From positions 2,356,001 through 2,420,000 of the forward strand of contig NZ_CP090976.1 of NCBI RefSeq assembly GCF_021513235.1: DNA of 64,000 bases. The letters are read 5' to 3'. This document shows, one piece after another, positions 15,087 through 24,016 of the stretch; position 1 is the first letter of the stretch, and each line of letters begins with the position of its first letter. The position numbers and the translations under genes are program-made. The DNA comes from Kaistella sp. 97-N-M2 (lineage in GTDB: Bacteria; Bacteroidota; Bacteroidia; Flavobacteriales; Weeksellaceae). The notes beneath the pieces were generated by a model. The model had not been told where the DNA came from, did no database searches, and worked only from the letters and a program-made list of their open reading frames with translations.

Positions 15087-15509
15087 ATGAAAAAGCATAC
15101 CTTATTATTAATCGCCATTCTTTCGTTATTTGTCGTCTCCTGTACAACCAATATGATGGCCAAGAATGACAAAATGTACGACAATGCATGGGAACTCGAA
15201 TACATTACAGGACCACGAATTGCGTTCCAAGGCTTATTTCCGGACCGGAAACCTGTTATAAAATTCACCAGAAATTCGAATATGGTTAACGGCAACAGCG
15301 GCTGTAATGGTTACAGTACAAAATTTACAATGAATGGAAAAATGATTTCGTTCGCCGACCCGGAAATGTCAACAATGATGTATTGCGGCGACGGAGAAAA
15401 TGTTTTCCGCAAAACAATGAAGCAGGTGGATCGCTACAGAATGACTGACGGAAAATTAGAATTTTTAATGGGAGACGTCGTAATGATGAGATTTAAGCCC
15501 ACAATGTAA
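15087..15509 (+). CDS. META-domain lipoprotein (HslJ-like)
   Basis: A 140-residue protein with a lipoprotein signal (LLLIAILSLFVVSC, Cys18) and one META domain: WELEYITG, then the hallmark NGNSGCNGYSTKF, then a core ending MMYCGDGENVF and DGKLEFLMGDVVMMRF. META proteins are small envelope proteins linked to heat and antibiotic stress in other bacteria; the exact role is unknown. The start at 15087 gives the signal peptide. The open frame begins earlier at 14961 but that part lacks coding character. A paralogue occurs at 51134-51532. Confidence 0.85.
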   Translation: MKKHTLLLIAILSLFVVSCTTNMMAKNDKMYDNAWELEYITGPRIAFQGLFPDRKPVIKFTRNSNMVNGNSGCNGYSTKFTMNGKMISFADPEMSTMMYCGDGENVFRKTMKQVDRYRMTDGKLEFLMGDVVMMRFKPTM

Positions 15510-15530
15510 ATGTAATAACATCTAAATATT

Positions 15531-15560
15531 AAGAGCAGAATTTTTTCTGCTCTTTTTGTT
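15531..15560 (+). terminator. Rho-independent terminator
   Basis: Perfect stem AAGAGCAGAA / TTCTGCTCTT followed by T-rich sequence, 21 bp after the META lipoprotein stop. Confidence 0.85.
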
Positions 15561-15701
15561 TTTAGAGTAGGGGTGCTCTTAAATAACGATTAATGATAGT
15601 TTCTGAAGAAACGTAAAAAAGTGGTTTATACTTTGAAAACAATTTTTTAATAACTTTACTCTAGTGTTTTCAAATATTCAGAAATCTCGTAAAAAATAAA
15701 T

Positions 15702-16238
15702 ATGAAATCACCGCAGAAGGGAAGTTCCAAGACAATAGAAAATGCGAGCCAGGTAATTCGTTTGCCGCAACATGTGCAGGAAATGGAAGCCTGGATAAAA
15801 CAGTCCGAAAAAACTGCTAAAGAAGCAGAAAGTGATCAGAAATCGCACATCGCTTTACTTTATTGCGCCAAAAAAGCAAATCCCCTTGCGACTGCGGTTT
15901 TACTCGCGCAGCAGGAAGGTAAAGAAGTGCATCGCGTCGACCTGTCTATGCTGGTTTCAAAATACCCTGGCGAAACTGAAAAAAATATTCAACGTTTATT
16001 TGAACGTGCCGAGAGGGAAGGCTGGATCTTATTTTTTGAGGAAGCAGACGCAATCTTTGGTAAGCGTACGAATGTTCGAGATGCCCACGACCGCTACGCA
16101 AATATTGAGGTTTCATATCTAAAGCAGAAAATTGAAGCTTACGAAGGCCTCATCATTTTATCCACCAACCGGAAGTCCAATATTGACGACGCATTTCTAC
16201 GGAGAATACAGTCTGTGATCCGCTTTCCTGCAACCTGA
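15702..16238 (+). CDS. AAA-family ATPase-like protein with degenerate Walker A
   Basis: A 178-residue protein that aligns with the single AAA core of FtsH/proteasome-type ATPases. The Walker B region is well kept (WILFFEEADAIFGKR), as are sensor 1 (LIILSTNRK) and the arginine-finger segment (DDAFLRRIQSVIRF). Where the P-loop GxxGxGKT should be, there is ALLYCAKKANPLATA, so nucleotide binding is probably lost or altered. Residues 1-45 form a helical lead-in. The gene is followed 29 bp later by a DUF2200 gene and may share its transcript. Function unknown: perhaps a non-hydrolysing partner subunit or adaptor. Confidence 0.7.
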   Translation: MKSPQKGSSKTIENASQVIRLPQHVQEMEAWIKQSEKTAKEAESDQKSHIALLYCAKKANPLATAVLLAQQEGKEVHRVDLSMLVSKYPGETEKNIQRLFERAEREGWILFFEEADAIFGKRTNVRDAHDRYANIEVSYLKQKIEAYEGLIILSTNRKSNIDDAFLRRIQSVIRFPAT

Positions 16239-16267
16239 CGAAAGAATAAATCAAAAAAAATTAAGAA

Positions 16268-16633
16268 ATGAAGGTTACCCCTGAACATAATGCGCGAATA
16301 GCAAAATTAACTTTTGCGTCTGTGTATCCCCATTACGTTACTAAAGTGGTGAAAAAAGGACGAACGGAAGAAGAATTGCTTCAGATTATCCGGTGGCTGA
16401 CAGGTTTTGACGGCGAAACCGTGCAAAAACTTATTAACGACAATGTCAGTTTTGAATCATTTTTTCAGCAGGCGCAAGTAAATCCCAAGGCTGCTTCTAT
16501 TAAAGGGGTAATTTGTAGGTACCGTATTGAAGAAATTGAAAATCTACTCACACGCCAGGTACGATATCTCGATAAATTAGTGGATGAACTGGCTCAGGGG
16601 AAAAAAATGGAGAAGATTTTGCGGGAAATATGA
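16268..16633 (+). CDS. DUF2200-domain protein
   Basis: A 121-residue soluble protein matching DUF2200 along its whole length, with characteristic stretches FASVYPHYVTKVVKKGRT, LTGFDGETVQKLI, GVICRYRIEEIENLLTRQVRYLDKLVDELAQGK. The family is widespread and lacks an assigned function. It sits just downstream of the AAA-like gene on the same strand. The start at 16268 matches the family's usual MKVTPEHNARIAKLTF-type beginning. Confidence 0.8.
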   Translation: MKVTPEHNARIAKLTFASVYPHYVTKVVKKGRTEEELLQIIRWLTGFDGETVQKLINDNVSFESFFQQAQVNPKAASIKGVICRYRIEEIENLLTRQVRYLDKLVDELAQGKKMEKILREI

Positions 16634-16736
16634 TTTGTACCCATCATTGTGTTTCTGGATATTGTATATTTGAGTATCTTCAATCCTCAGAAATTGAATA
16701 ATCAAACAGCATTTAAACTTATTAAAAAATATAGTT

Positions 16737-16949
16737 ATGAAAAAGATATCCTTCGCACTGTTAGCCACAGGTTTTTTATTAGCGGCCTGCACAAAAAACG
16801 ATCAGTCGCAGAGTACTGCCCCTGCAGATTATGCCGAAACGCATGATAAGTTGATTCAAAATCACGAAAAAGATTCGGCAGCGGCAGACAGCGCAGGCGC
16901 CAACACGTCGATGCCTCCGCAGACAAATGCTGACGTGCAAAACAAGTAA
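16737..16949 (+). CDS. Small lipoprotein, hypothetical
   Basis: A 70-residue protein with a clear lipoprotein signal (MKKISFALLATGFLLAAC, Cys18) and a short hydrophilic tail rich in Ala, Asp, Ser and Gln with no fold signature. Small tethered lipoproteins of this sort are common in flavobacteria. An A-rich leader precedes the start. Confidence 0.65.
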   Translation: MKKISFALLATGFLLAACTKNDQSQSTAPADYAETHDKLIQNHEKDSAAADSAGANTSMPPQTNADVQNK

Positions 16950-17113
16950 TTTCGCGGCTTTGACTGGAAATTTAAAAAATAAAGTCTGTGCAGTTTCTAT
17001 CCCCAAATTTAATGAGGAACGGATGGTTTGCAAAATGTTTTGAAAGTGGTCTCAATAGAATCAGAAAAAGAATTGTTAGAAGGGCAATAAGCTTTTTATA
17101 AAAAAATAGAAAT

Positions 17114-18127
17114 ATGGTAGTTGTTCAGGTGAATTCTATTCCACTGAAAGATGTGATTATAGGTCTGGCAAAATCCTTTAATGTAGCGTATCATCACGAT
17201 TGTGATGAATATTATCTTTATCTGCCCAAAAATCTTGGAGAAGGCGAAATTCGCGGGATCAATTTTGAGAACGGTTTGGCTTTGCTCATCTACAATGTTA
17301 TGTTTAAAGAAGATACGCGACTGGAATTTACTTTGAATGAGATTCATCCCGTAAAATTCATCAATTCCTTAAATGGTCCTTTAACGCACGAGTTTGCAAA
17401 CGAAGGCATCAGGCATTCGATTGACGAGTTCCGGTGTGCCATTGTCGCCAGCGAACGGAAAAATGGTCACATCATCGAATTTTTAAAAAATACGAAACAC
17501 GAGGTAGTAAGTGTTGAAATCGACCGAAAAACTTTCAAGAAAAAATCGGGCTGCGAATTAGCAAACTACAACTCTAAACTGCGCGACGTTCTTACTGATG
17601 TGAAAGGGGAAAAGCAGTTTTTGCATATCGAAAATTGTGGCGTTTTCTTTAAAGATGTTCTGCAGGAGGCCGGGAATTTCGAGAAATTTCTCCTGGCCCG
17701 AAAGCTCAATCTGCTTTGTATTACCATGCAGATGTTTATCAATCAGCTTGTCCAGTTCAGCGATGACGCTTTGGATTATGACAAGCGAACCATTCTCCGC
17801 ATTCCGGAACTGAAAAGAATTGAAGAACTGGGGGACTTTATTAAAGAAAATATTGCCGACGATCATTCCGTAAAAAGCCTTTCTAGAAAAGCAGGGTTGA
17901 ACCCCGGCAAACTGCAGAATGGGTTTCAGTATTTATTTTCCGCATCCATCAACGAGTTTATTACCAATGTTCGGCTGGAACGTGCAAATGTTTTGCTGAA
18001 GGATAAAGAATATAATGTGCGGGCCGTTGTGGCTGCAGTCGGGTTGGAAAGCAGCAGTTATTTCTCTAAAATCTTCAAAAAACGGTATGGGATCACCCCT
18101 AAAAAATTTAAGAAAATCTTTTCCTAA
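17114..18127 (+). CDS. AraC-family transcriptional regulator
   Basis: A 337-residue protein. The C-terminal ~100 residues form a two-helix-turn-helix AraC domain (IKENIADDHSVKSLSRKAGLNPGKL ... VRAVVAAVGLESSSYFSKIFKKRYGITPKKFKK). The N-terminal ~230 residues are an unrecognised sensing region, without a cupin-type arabinose motif. It is a stand-alone gene, so targets cannot be named. The start used is the first Met (17114); no strong ribosome binding site is seen, as is normal in Bacteroidota. Confidence 0.85.
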   Translation: MVVVQVNSIPLKDVIIGLAKSFNVAYHHDCDEYYLYLPKNLGEGEIRGINFENGLALLIYNVMFKEDTRLEFTLNEIHPVKFINSLNGPLTHEFANEGIRHSIDEFRCAIVASERKNGHIIEFLKNTKHEVVSVEIDRKTFKKKSGCELANYNSKLRDVLTDVKGEKQFLHIENCGVFFKDVLQEAGNFEKFLLARKLNLLCITMQMFINQLVQFSDDALDYDKRTILRIPELKRIEELGDFIKENIADDHSVKSLSRKAGLNPGKLQNGFQYLFSASINEFITNVRLERANVLLKDKEYNVRAVVAAVGLESSSYFSKIFKKRYGITPKKFKKIFS

Positions 18128-18242
18128 AGTCCCGCTTTTTTCCGGATGCTTCAATCATTTATCATTTTTAGTTCCTTTGTTTTGAGGAATCAAATGCGTC
18201 CGTAATTAATTCAAAAAGATCATTTTGCGACGACGTATATTT

Positions 18243-18250
18243 TATTTTTG
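18243..18250 (+). promoter_or_regulatory. TAnnTTTG -7 box for the glycosyltransferase gene
   Basis: TATTTTTG matches the Bacteroidota -7 consensus 22 bp before the start codon, with a TTTTG element at 18223-18227 as a possible -33 region. Confidence 0.5.
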
Positions 18251-18271
18251 CTGTAGTAAAAATACAACAGC

Positions 18272-19363
18272 ATGAATAATTATTTGAACGATTCCCAAAA
18301 ATTACCCGCCTACGATATGATCGTTTTTTGTCATTTAAGATGGGATTTTGTGTACCAAAGACCTCAACATATCATTAGTCGACTTGCAAAAAATTATAAA
18401 ATTCTTTTTATCGAAGAGCCTGTAGATGTTTACAGCAGCGAGAAATCTTATTTTAAAATTCAGGAAATCACTACAAATCTTCATGTTTGCCAACCTTTAA
18501 TACAAAACCTCGGGCAGCTCGGAGCCTATTTAAAAAAGCATTTATCCAAACCCAAATGTCCCGTCGGCTGGTTTTATTCCGCGGCATTTGTTTCGGTGTT
18601 AGATGAAATCAGTTTTGATACGGTGGTTTATGACTGTATGGACGAACTGACTTTATTTAAAGGAGCTTCGCACGAATTACTGAAGCAGGAAGAAACTCTT
18701 TTATCCGCTGCAGATGTTGTTTATACGGGTGGGAAATCCCTTTTCGAAGCGAAAGCGGAAAAACACCATAACGTTTTTTGTTTTCCCAGTTCTGTGGATC
18801 TTGATCATTTTTCGAATATGGGTTCTGAAGTCACGCAAAAACCCTCTGATTTAGAGCGTATAAGTTTGCCAATCGTCGGATATTACGGCGTGATCGACGA
18901 AAGGATTGATCTGAACCTGCTTCAAGAAACCGCTGCAAGAAGACCCGATTATGCGTTTGTGATGATTGGGCCGCTTTGCAAGATTGAAGAGCGCGATCTT
19001 CCGCTTGCAGACAATATTTATTATTTGGGCATGAAATCATATGAAGAATTGCCACAATATCTGCACTTTTTTGATATCGCCATGATGCCTTTCGCGCTGA
19101 ATGAATCGACGAGGTTTATAAGTCCTACCAAAACTTTGGAATACATGGCCGCTAATAAGCCCATTATTTCGACAAAAATTAAAGATGTTGTTCGAGATTA
19201 CAGGTCATGCGTTAATCTGATTGATAATGCAGACGATTTCAGTAAAGCCCTTGAAAAACCGATTGAAAACTTCTCGGCTTCCTACAAAGAAATTTTAGAG
19301 AATACCTCCTGGGATCGCACGTCAGAAAAAATGTCCGTCATTATTAATGAAGTGCTGGCGTGA
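18272..19363 (+). CDS. Glycosyltransferase, GT-B fold (paralogue 1)
   Basis: A 363-residue cytoplasmic glycosyltransferase. The N-terminal domain opens YDMIVFCHLRWDFVYQRPQH, a hallmark of the bacterial group that builds surface polysaccharides. The C-terminal Rossmann half has GYYGVIDERIDLNLL, FVMIGP, YLGMKSYEELP and the donor-binding stretch FISPTKTLEYMAANKP. It is strongly similar along its length to the 27030-28121 protein but stands alone here. Donor and acceptor sugars are not deducible. Confidence 0.8.
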   Translation: MNNYLNDSQKLPAYDMIVFCHLRWDFVYQRPQHIISRLAKNYKILFIEEPVDVYSSEKSYFKIQEITTNLHVCQPLIQNLGQLGAYLKKHLSKPKCPVGWFYSAAFVSVLDEISFDTVVYDCMDELTLFKGASHELLKQEETLLSAADVVYTGGKSLFEAKAEKHHNVFCFPSSVDLDHFSNMGSEVTQKPSDLERISLPIVGYYGVIDERIDLNLLQETAARRPDYAFVMIGPLCKIEERDLPLADNIYYLGMKSYEELPQYLHFFDIAMMPFALNESTRFISPTKTLEYMAANKPIISTKIKDVVRDYRSCVNLIDNADDFSKALEKPIENFSASYKEILENTSWDRTSEKMSVIINEVLA

Positions 19364-19694
19364 AACATTTCAGCATCGTAATTTAACGGTGTTCGGGTTT
19401 TCGTCTTCTTTCTAACCCCGCATTTTCCACGACGGAAAATCTGGCATCCAGGGAAAAAAGTAGAGCAAGAACTCAAAAATCCCGAAGCATTACCCATAAT
19501 GGTACAGTTTATGAAGGGCTTTCAACAGTGATATTTTTTGATTGATACTGAACTTTTTCAACAAGATGTATCAATTTTCCGGGGAGTTCCTTCCACAATT
19601 TTAAAATTTTCGAGGACGTTATTTGATGAAGAGTGAAAAGCTAGGAATAAGTGCCGGCACCCACGTAAGAAACATCATTATAAAATAAATTAGT
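19364..19694. other. Intergenic stretch without recognised gene
   Basis: About 330 bp between the glycosyltransferase and the GntA-type gene. An imperfect hairpin (CATTTTCC / GGAAAAT near 19421-19440) may end the upstream transcript. Nothing else is seen. Confidence 0.4.
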
Positions 19695-20366
19695 ATGAAT
19701 GCAGCAATTAAAATGGTTACTTCTTCTCAGCAGATAGAGAACGAGTACAAAGATTTTATTTTGAATGAAAACCATCCGTGTATCATGGCGAAATCATTAT
19801 TCAAAATGGAAAATTATCATTTAAGAATCTATGATGATATGTTCGCTTCTGAAAGTTTAAGTCAGCTCATCAGCGATGTAAAAAACTATTTGGATCAGTA
19901 CGATTTTGAAGGAAATTCCTTTGAATCTTTCATTGCCGTCTTCCCCAATAACCATTTCGAGAATGAACTTGGTTTTGAAAGGGCGCTGTGGCAAACGCTT
20001 CAAAGTCTTCACAATATCGATGATTGTGAGTGGGATCAAAGAGTCAGCGATGATCCGGAAAATCCTGAGTTCAGTTTCAGTGTGGGTGGCAGGGCTTTTT
20101 ATGTTGTAGGTTTGCATCCGGAAAGTTCGCGCATGGCGCGGCAAGCACCTTATACTACGCTGGTCTTCAACCTGCACCACCAGTTCGAAAAACTGCGGGA
20201 GATCGGAACCTATCAAATGGTTCGCGACACCATTAGAGCAAACGACGAAGCATTGCAGGGCAACATTAATCCCGTATTAAGAGATTACGGCGCCGATACC
20301 GAAACAAAGCAGTACAGCGGAAGACAGGTCGAGGAGGGTTGGAAATGTCCCTTCCATAAAAAATAA
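19695..20366 (+). CDS. YqcI/YcgG (GntA-like) haem-dependent N-hydroxylase family protein
   Basis: A 223-residue protein of the YqcI/YcgG family. Conserved stretches are FIAVFPNNHFENELGFERALWQTL, GLHPESSRMARQAPYTTLVFN and the C-terminal block DYGADTETKQYSGRQVEEGW followed by CPF. The characterised member GntA is a haem enzyme that N-hydroxylates a guanidine arginine derivative in guanitoxin synthesis; other members have unknown substrates. The next gene, 7 bp downstream, encodes a DUF1989 protein, a recurrent partner. The start at 19695 is the first Met; 19713 is an alternative. Confidence 0.8.
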   Translation: MNAAIKMVTSSQQIENEYKDFILNENHPCIMAKSLFKMENYHLRIYDDMFASESLSQLISDVKNYLDQYDFEGNSFESFIAVFPNNHFENELGFERALWQTLQSLHNIDDCEWDQRVSDDPENPEFSFSVGGRAFYVVGLHPESSRMARQAPYTTLVFNLHHQFEKLREIGTYQMVRDTIRANDEALQGNINPVLRDYGADTETKQYSGRQVEEGWKCPFHKK

Positions 20367-20373
20367 ATAAATA

Positions 20374-20964
20374 ATGACAGAAATTTACACCATCAGCGAG
20401 CAGACCGGGAAGGCTTTTCATATTAAAAAGGGAGAAATTTTAACGGTGATCGATCCAAAAGGCATGCAGGTGAGCGACATGGTGCTGTTTAACAGTACGG
20501 ATCATGCTGAAAAACTTTCCTCGGGAAAATCCCTGGATTTTGAAGAATCCATTCTCCTGACTACCGGAAACTTCCTTTGGAGCAACCGGTCCCGAAAAAT
20601 GATGGAGATTATTGAGGACACGAATGGGCGTAACGATTTTCTGCTGGCACCCTGCAGCAAGGAAACTTTTGAAATTATGTACGGCTATTCCGGTGATCAC
20701 CCGAGCTGTCTCGGCAATTTATCCAAAAATCTGGCGGAGTTCGGTATCAAACAGGACGATATTCCAACGGCATTTAATGTTTTTATGAATGTTCAGTTCG
20801 ATGATAAAGGTAAGATTTCAGTATTGCCGCCCACTTCAAAAGCTGGAGATTACGTGAAATTCCGCGCTGAAATGGATCTGCTGGTTTGTTTGACCGCCTG
20901 TTCTGCAGAAGACAGTAATGGCGGCAGCTTCAAACCGATCCAGTTTTCTGTTGGCATGGACTGA
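20374..20964 (+). CDS. DUF1989 / urea-carboxylase-associated family protein
   Basis: A 196-residue protein of the DUF1989 family. It has GKAFHIKKGEILTVIDPKGMQVSDMVLFN at the N-terminus, NFLWSNRSRKMMEI, and a cysteine-containing block SCLGNLSKNLAEFGI. Related proteins accompany urea carboxylase and guanidine metabolism. It lies 7 bp after the GntA-like gene, so the two form an operon and probably act on the same nitrogen compound. That shared role is an inference from context. Confidence 0.8.
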   Translation: MTEIYTISEQTGKAFHIKKGEILTVIDPKGMQVSDMVLFNSTDHAEKLSSGKSLDFEESILLTTGNFLWSNRSRKMMEIIEDTNGRNDFLLAPCSKETFEIMYGYSGDHPSCLGNLSKNLAEFGIKQDDIPTAFNVFMNVQFDDKGKISVLPPTSKAGDYVKFRAEMDLLVCLTACSAEDSNGGSFKPIQFSVGMD

Positions 20965-21070
20965 AAAATTTATCTGAAGTGTTAAGGTTACCATCTTCAA
21001 TTTCAACTTATAAATTGCAAAGCATTCATATTAATGACCAGCCGTAAAGGAGTTTTAAATCTTGTTAAAT

Positions 21071-21104
21071 AAAAAATCCGATCTGCGTGCAGACCGGATT
21101 TTTA
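21071..21104. terminator. Bidirectional terminator
   Basis: Stem AAAATCCGATCTGC / GCAGACCGGATTTT with T-runs on both strands. It lies between the converging DUF1989 and alcohol dehydrogenase genes. Confidence 0.85.
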
Positions 21105-21120
21105 GTTTTTCACTGGTGAG

Positions 21121-22287
21121 CTATTTCCAAGGATCCAAAACCACTTTTACGCAGCCATCTTCCTTCTTGTCGAAAATATCGTAGCCTTTAGCAACGTCAT
21201 CCAATGAAAGTCGGTGGGTGATAATATCATCCAGAACCACCTTTCCATCTTTTACGTAGCCCAAAAGTTCATCGATAATCGCATGCACGGGTGATTGCCC
21301 CGCCTGAATTCTTAAACCCTTGTCGAATATTTGGCCTAATTTAAAATTATCATAATTGTATGGATAAACACCGAGAATTGAAACTTTTCCACCTCTTCTA
21401 ACGGCACTCATACAGGCTTCAACAACTTTCATCGATCCTTTTTCGAAATTGATCACCGCTTTGGCTTTGTCCAAAAGATTGCGGTCCGGTTCAAAACCCA
21501 CAGCATCGATGCATAAATCGGCTCCCCGTCCATGCGTAAGGCTTCGAATAGTCTCAATAACTTCTTTCGGATCTTTCCACAGAATGGTTTCGCAGCCGGT
21601 TAATCTTTTAATTTGGTCCAGTCGGTACTGCACCGTATCGACGACGATAACCTTACCGGCATTTTTTAAGATGGCACTTTTAGCGGCCATACTTCCAACG
21701 GGACCCGCACCAAAAATGGCAACGGTTTCTCCACCTTTCAGGTCGGCCCACATTACCCCCGTATATCCGGTAGGAAAAATGTCTGTTAAAAATAAAGCCT
21801 GATCATCAGTAATATTATCCGGGATAACTCTTGGCCCAAAGTCACCGTACGGAACTCGAACGTACTGCGCCTGACCGCCGTCGTAACCACCATATAAATC
21901 GGTATAACCAAACATTCCGCCGCCCTTTTCGGTCATAATTCCGCCTTCAGGACCATAGTTTTCTTCATTACTGTGTTCGCAAGCGCCGGGCAGATCGTGG
22001 TCGCAAAAGTAACAGCATCCGCATGCCACGGGAAAAGGAACGACAACGCGGTCTCCTACTTTTAATTTTGATACTTTACTGCCGACTTCCTCTACGATTC
22101 CCATAAATTCATGGCCCATTACCATTGGTCGCGGTTGCGGGATTCCTCCGGAGTACATATGGAGATCACTGCCGCAGATCGCGGTGGAGGTCACTTTTAG
22201 AATAATGTCTGAAGGTTCTTTAAGGGTGGGATCATCTACGTTATCGCACGTTATTTTTCCGGGACTGTGAAATACTGCTGCTTTCAT
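21121..22287 (-). CDS. Zinc-dependent alcohol/formaldehyde dehydrogenase-like protein
   Basis: A 388-residue medium-chain dehydrogenase. The catalytic zinc site is ICGSDLHMYSG with GHEFMG, the structural zinc cysteines are in ACGCCYFCDHDLPGACEHSN, and the NAD-binding Rossmann motif is AIFGAGPVGSMAA. Overall layout matches the long 'formaldehyde dehydrogenase-like' branch. The substrate in this organism is unknown. The start at 22287 (MKAAVFHSPGK) is the family's usual one; the frame is open 17 codons further upstream. It is a single-gene unit. Confidence 0.9.
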   Translation of the reverse strand: MKAAVFHSPGKITCDNVDDPTLKEPSDIILKVTSTAICGSDLHMYSGGIPQPRPMVMGHEFMGIVEEVGSKVSKLKVGDRVVVPFPVACGCCYFCDHDLPGACEHSNEENYGPEGGIMTEKGGGMFGYTDLYGGYDGGQAQYVRVPYGDFGPRVIPDNITDDQALFLTDIFPTGYTGVMWADLKGGETVAIFGAGPVGSMAAKSAILKNAGKVIVVDTVQYRLDQIKRLTGCETILWKDPKEVIETIRSLTHGRGADLCIDAVGFEPDRNLLDKAKAVINFEKGSMKVVEACMSAVRRGGKVSILGVYPYNYDNFKLGQIFDKGLRIQAGQSPVHAIIDELLGYVKDGKVVLDDIITHRLSLDDVAKGYDIFDKKEDGCVKVVLDPWK

Positions 22288-22632
22288 ATTGTTGTTTTTT
22301 TTAAATTTATTCTTATTTCCTATCAAATGTTCAGCCATTGTATTTTAAATTTATAAATTGTTTAAAAAAAATACGCATTAAAAATATTAACCATTTAAAC
22401 TCTTGGTTTGCGCGAAACATTACGCTTAGGAAAAATGGCTCCTGGTGTAAAACCGTTTTTAAAAGAACTATTCTAAGAAGAAGATTGGCTTAGAAAATGT
22501 CGACTTGTGTTGAAAGTTTTGGGTTTTGATATGATGAAACCGCATTCGCATATCAGTAATTTATACCACTAACCGCACTATTTTTAACACCATTAATATA
22601 TTCGGGTTCATATCTTTGCAGCATGAGATTTT
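22288..22632. promoter_or_regulatory. Divergent intergenic region with TAnnTTTG box
   Basis: About 345 bp between two divergent genes. TATCTTTG at 22611-22618 is a good -7 box for the stress-protein gene. No other structure is recognised. Confidence 0.5.
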
Positions 22633-23559
22633 ATGTTCAAGAAAATAATGGGGATGAAAACAGAGATTAAAAAAATAGTTGTACCCATCAATTTTGCGGA
22701 AAAGTCAATAAATGCACTGAAAGTTGCGGCCTGCATGGCCCAACGCCATGAAGCCAAATTATTGGTGACGCATGTGGTAGATACTTATCAACTGATCGAC
22801 CGTGGAGGAAAACAAATTATTGGAGCCGAAACGGTTCAGCAAAATATCGATGTTGCGACGCTGAAATTAGAAGCATTACAAACCGATTTGCAGAACGAAT
22901 ATCAAATTGACGTTGCTATAAAAATCACTACCGATAGTATTTTGGATGCGGTAAATGATGTTATCACGAAGGAAAATGTCGATCTTGTGGTGGTTGGAAC
23001 TTCGGGAACTCAAAAGATGAAGCAGTTGATTTTAGGCTCTAATTCCTATAATATGCTTCTATATGCAAACTGTTCGGTGCTTCTGATTCCGGAAAAATTT
23101 AGGAAAACTTCTTTTAAGAAAATACTTTTTCCGGTTCGTGTAAATCATGAGTTGCACCAGAAAGCAGATCTGTCGGTTTTACTGGCCGACAAAAATGAGG
23201 GTGACATCAGTTTGGTAGGGGTCGGGACGCCGAATAAAGTTCTACATGCAAGAAAAGCCTTTATGGAAATGAAGAAAAATCTCATGTTGCAGTCCGCAGA
23301 ATATGTTTCGGAATTTCATTTGTCCGACAATAATGCCAACAGTATTGCGCAGGCGGCACAGGAGAAAGAAAGCGATATCATTATTTTGGCAGATCAGGAC
23401 GAAAATTCCTGGAAATCTTTCATGGCAGATAACTTTTTCAAAAAAATCATTAACGGAACCGATGTTCCGCTGCTCATCGTAAAATCCAAATTAAAAAGAA
23501 TTAAAAACAACCCGGAAAGTCTTGATGGATACGATGTATCCATGCCGATTCCGGGATAA
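22633..23559 (+). CDS. Universal stress protein, tandem domains
   Basis: A 308-residue protein with two UspA-type domains. Domain 1 (~residues 8-150) begins IKKIVVPINFAEKSINALK and has VVVGTSGTQKMKQLILGSNS, close to the ATP-binding G-x2-G-x9-G(S/T) motif. Domain 2 (~160-290) begins KKILFPVRVNHELHQKADLS and is more diverged. Such cytoplasmic proteins respond to starvation and oxidative stress. The first Met (22633) is listed; 22654 (MKTEIKKIVV) fits the domain start equally well. Confidence 0.85.
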   Translation: MFKKIMGMKTEIKKIVVPINFAEKSINALKVAACMAQRHEAKLLVTHVVDTYQLIDRGGKQIIGAETVQQNIDVATLKLEALQTDLQNEYQIDVAIKITTDSILDAVNDVITKENVDLVVVGTSGTQKMKQLILGSNSYNMLLYANCSVLLIPEKFRKTSFKKILFPVRVNHELHQKADLSVLLADKNEGDISLVGVGTPNKVLHARKAFMEMKKNLMLQSAEYVSEFHLSDNNANSIAQAAQEKESDIIILADQDENSWKSFMADNFFKKIINGTDVPLLIVKSKLKRIKNNPESLDGYDVSMPIPG

Positions 23560-23568
23560 ATAAGACCT

Positions 23569-24015
23569 ATGATTAAAATAAATACGTATTCAGATAAAAA
23601 TAAAGCCTCCGAAGAAACCAAACAGGAAATCATCAGTTTCCTTTTTGAAAGCCTCGAGCAATACGGCGATCCAAGAGAAGACATTGAAAAATGTATGGAT
23701 TATGCCTTTGGCATCAGTGGTAAGCCTGGTGGAATAGTACTTGCTGCCGTTGATGATGAGACGCAGAAAATGGTAGGAGCCGTAATTGTGAATAAAACCG
23801 GTATGGAAAAATTTATTCCGGAGAATATATTGGTTTATATCGCGACCGATAAAAATATGCGCGGAAAAGGTGTGGGAAAACAGCTGATGCAAAAAGCCAT
23901 TGAAAACTCCGAAGGCGATATGGCGCTACATTGCGAGCCAAATAATCCGGCACGCTTTCTCTACGAAAAACTCGGTTTCACCAGTAAATATCTCGAGATG
24001 AGATTAAAAAAATAA
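23569..24015 (+). CDS. GNAT-family N-acetyltransferase
   Basis: A 148-residue GNAT protein. The acetyl-CoA loop is visible as NMRGKGVGKQLMQKAIE, preceded by VYIATDK and followed by NPARFLYEKLGF. The acceptor is unknown. It lies 9 bp after the universal stress gene and 1 bp before the racemase-like gene, so it is part of a three-gene operon. With the racemase it may modify the same amino acid. Confidence 0.85.
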   Translation: MIKINTYSDKNKASEETKQEIISFLFESLEQYGDPREDIEKCMDYAFGISGKPGGIVLAAVDDETQKMVGAVIVNKTGMEKFIPENILVYIATDKNMRGKGVGKQLMQKAIENSEGDMALHCEPNNPARFLYEKLGFTSKYLEMRLKK

Positions 24016-24016
24016 G

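Noticed and set aside
15702..16633. Toxin-antitoxin or defence pair formed by the AAA-like and DUF2200 genes
   Set aside because: Nothing in either sequence supports a toxin or effector, and adjacency alone is insufficient.
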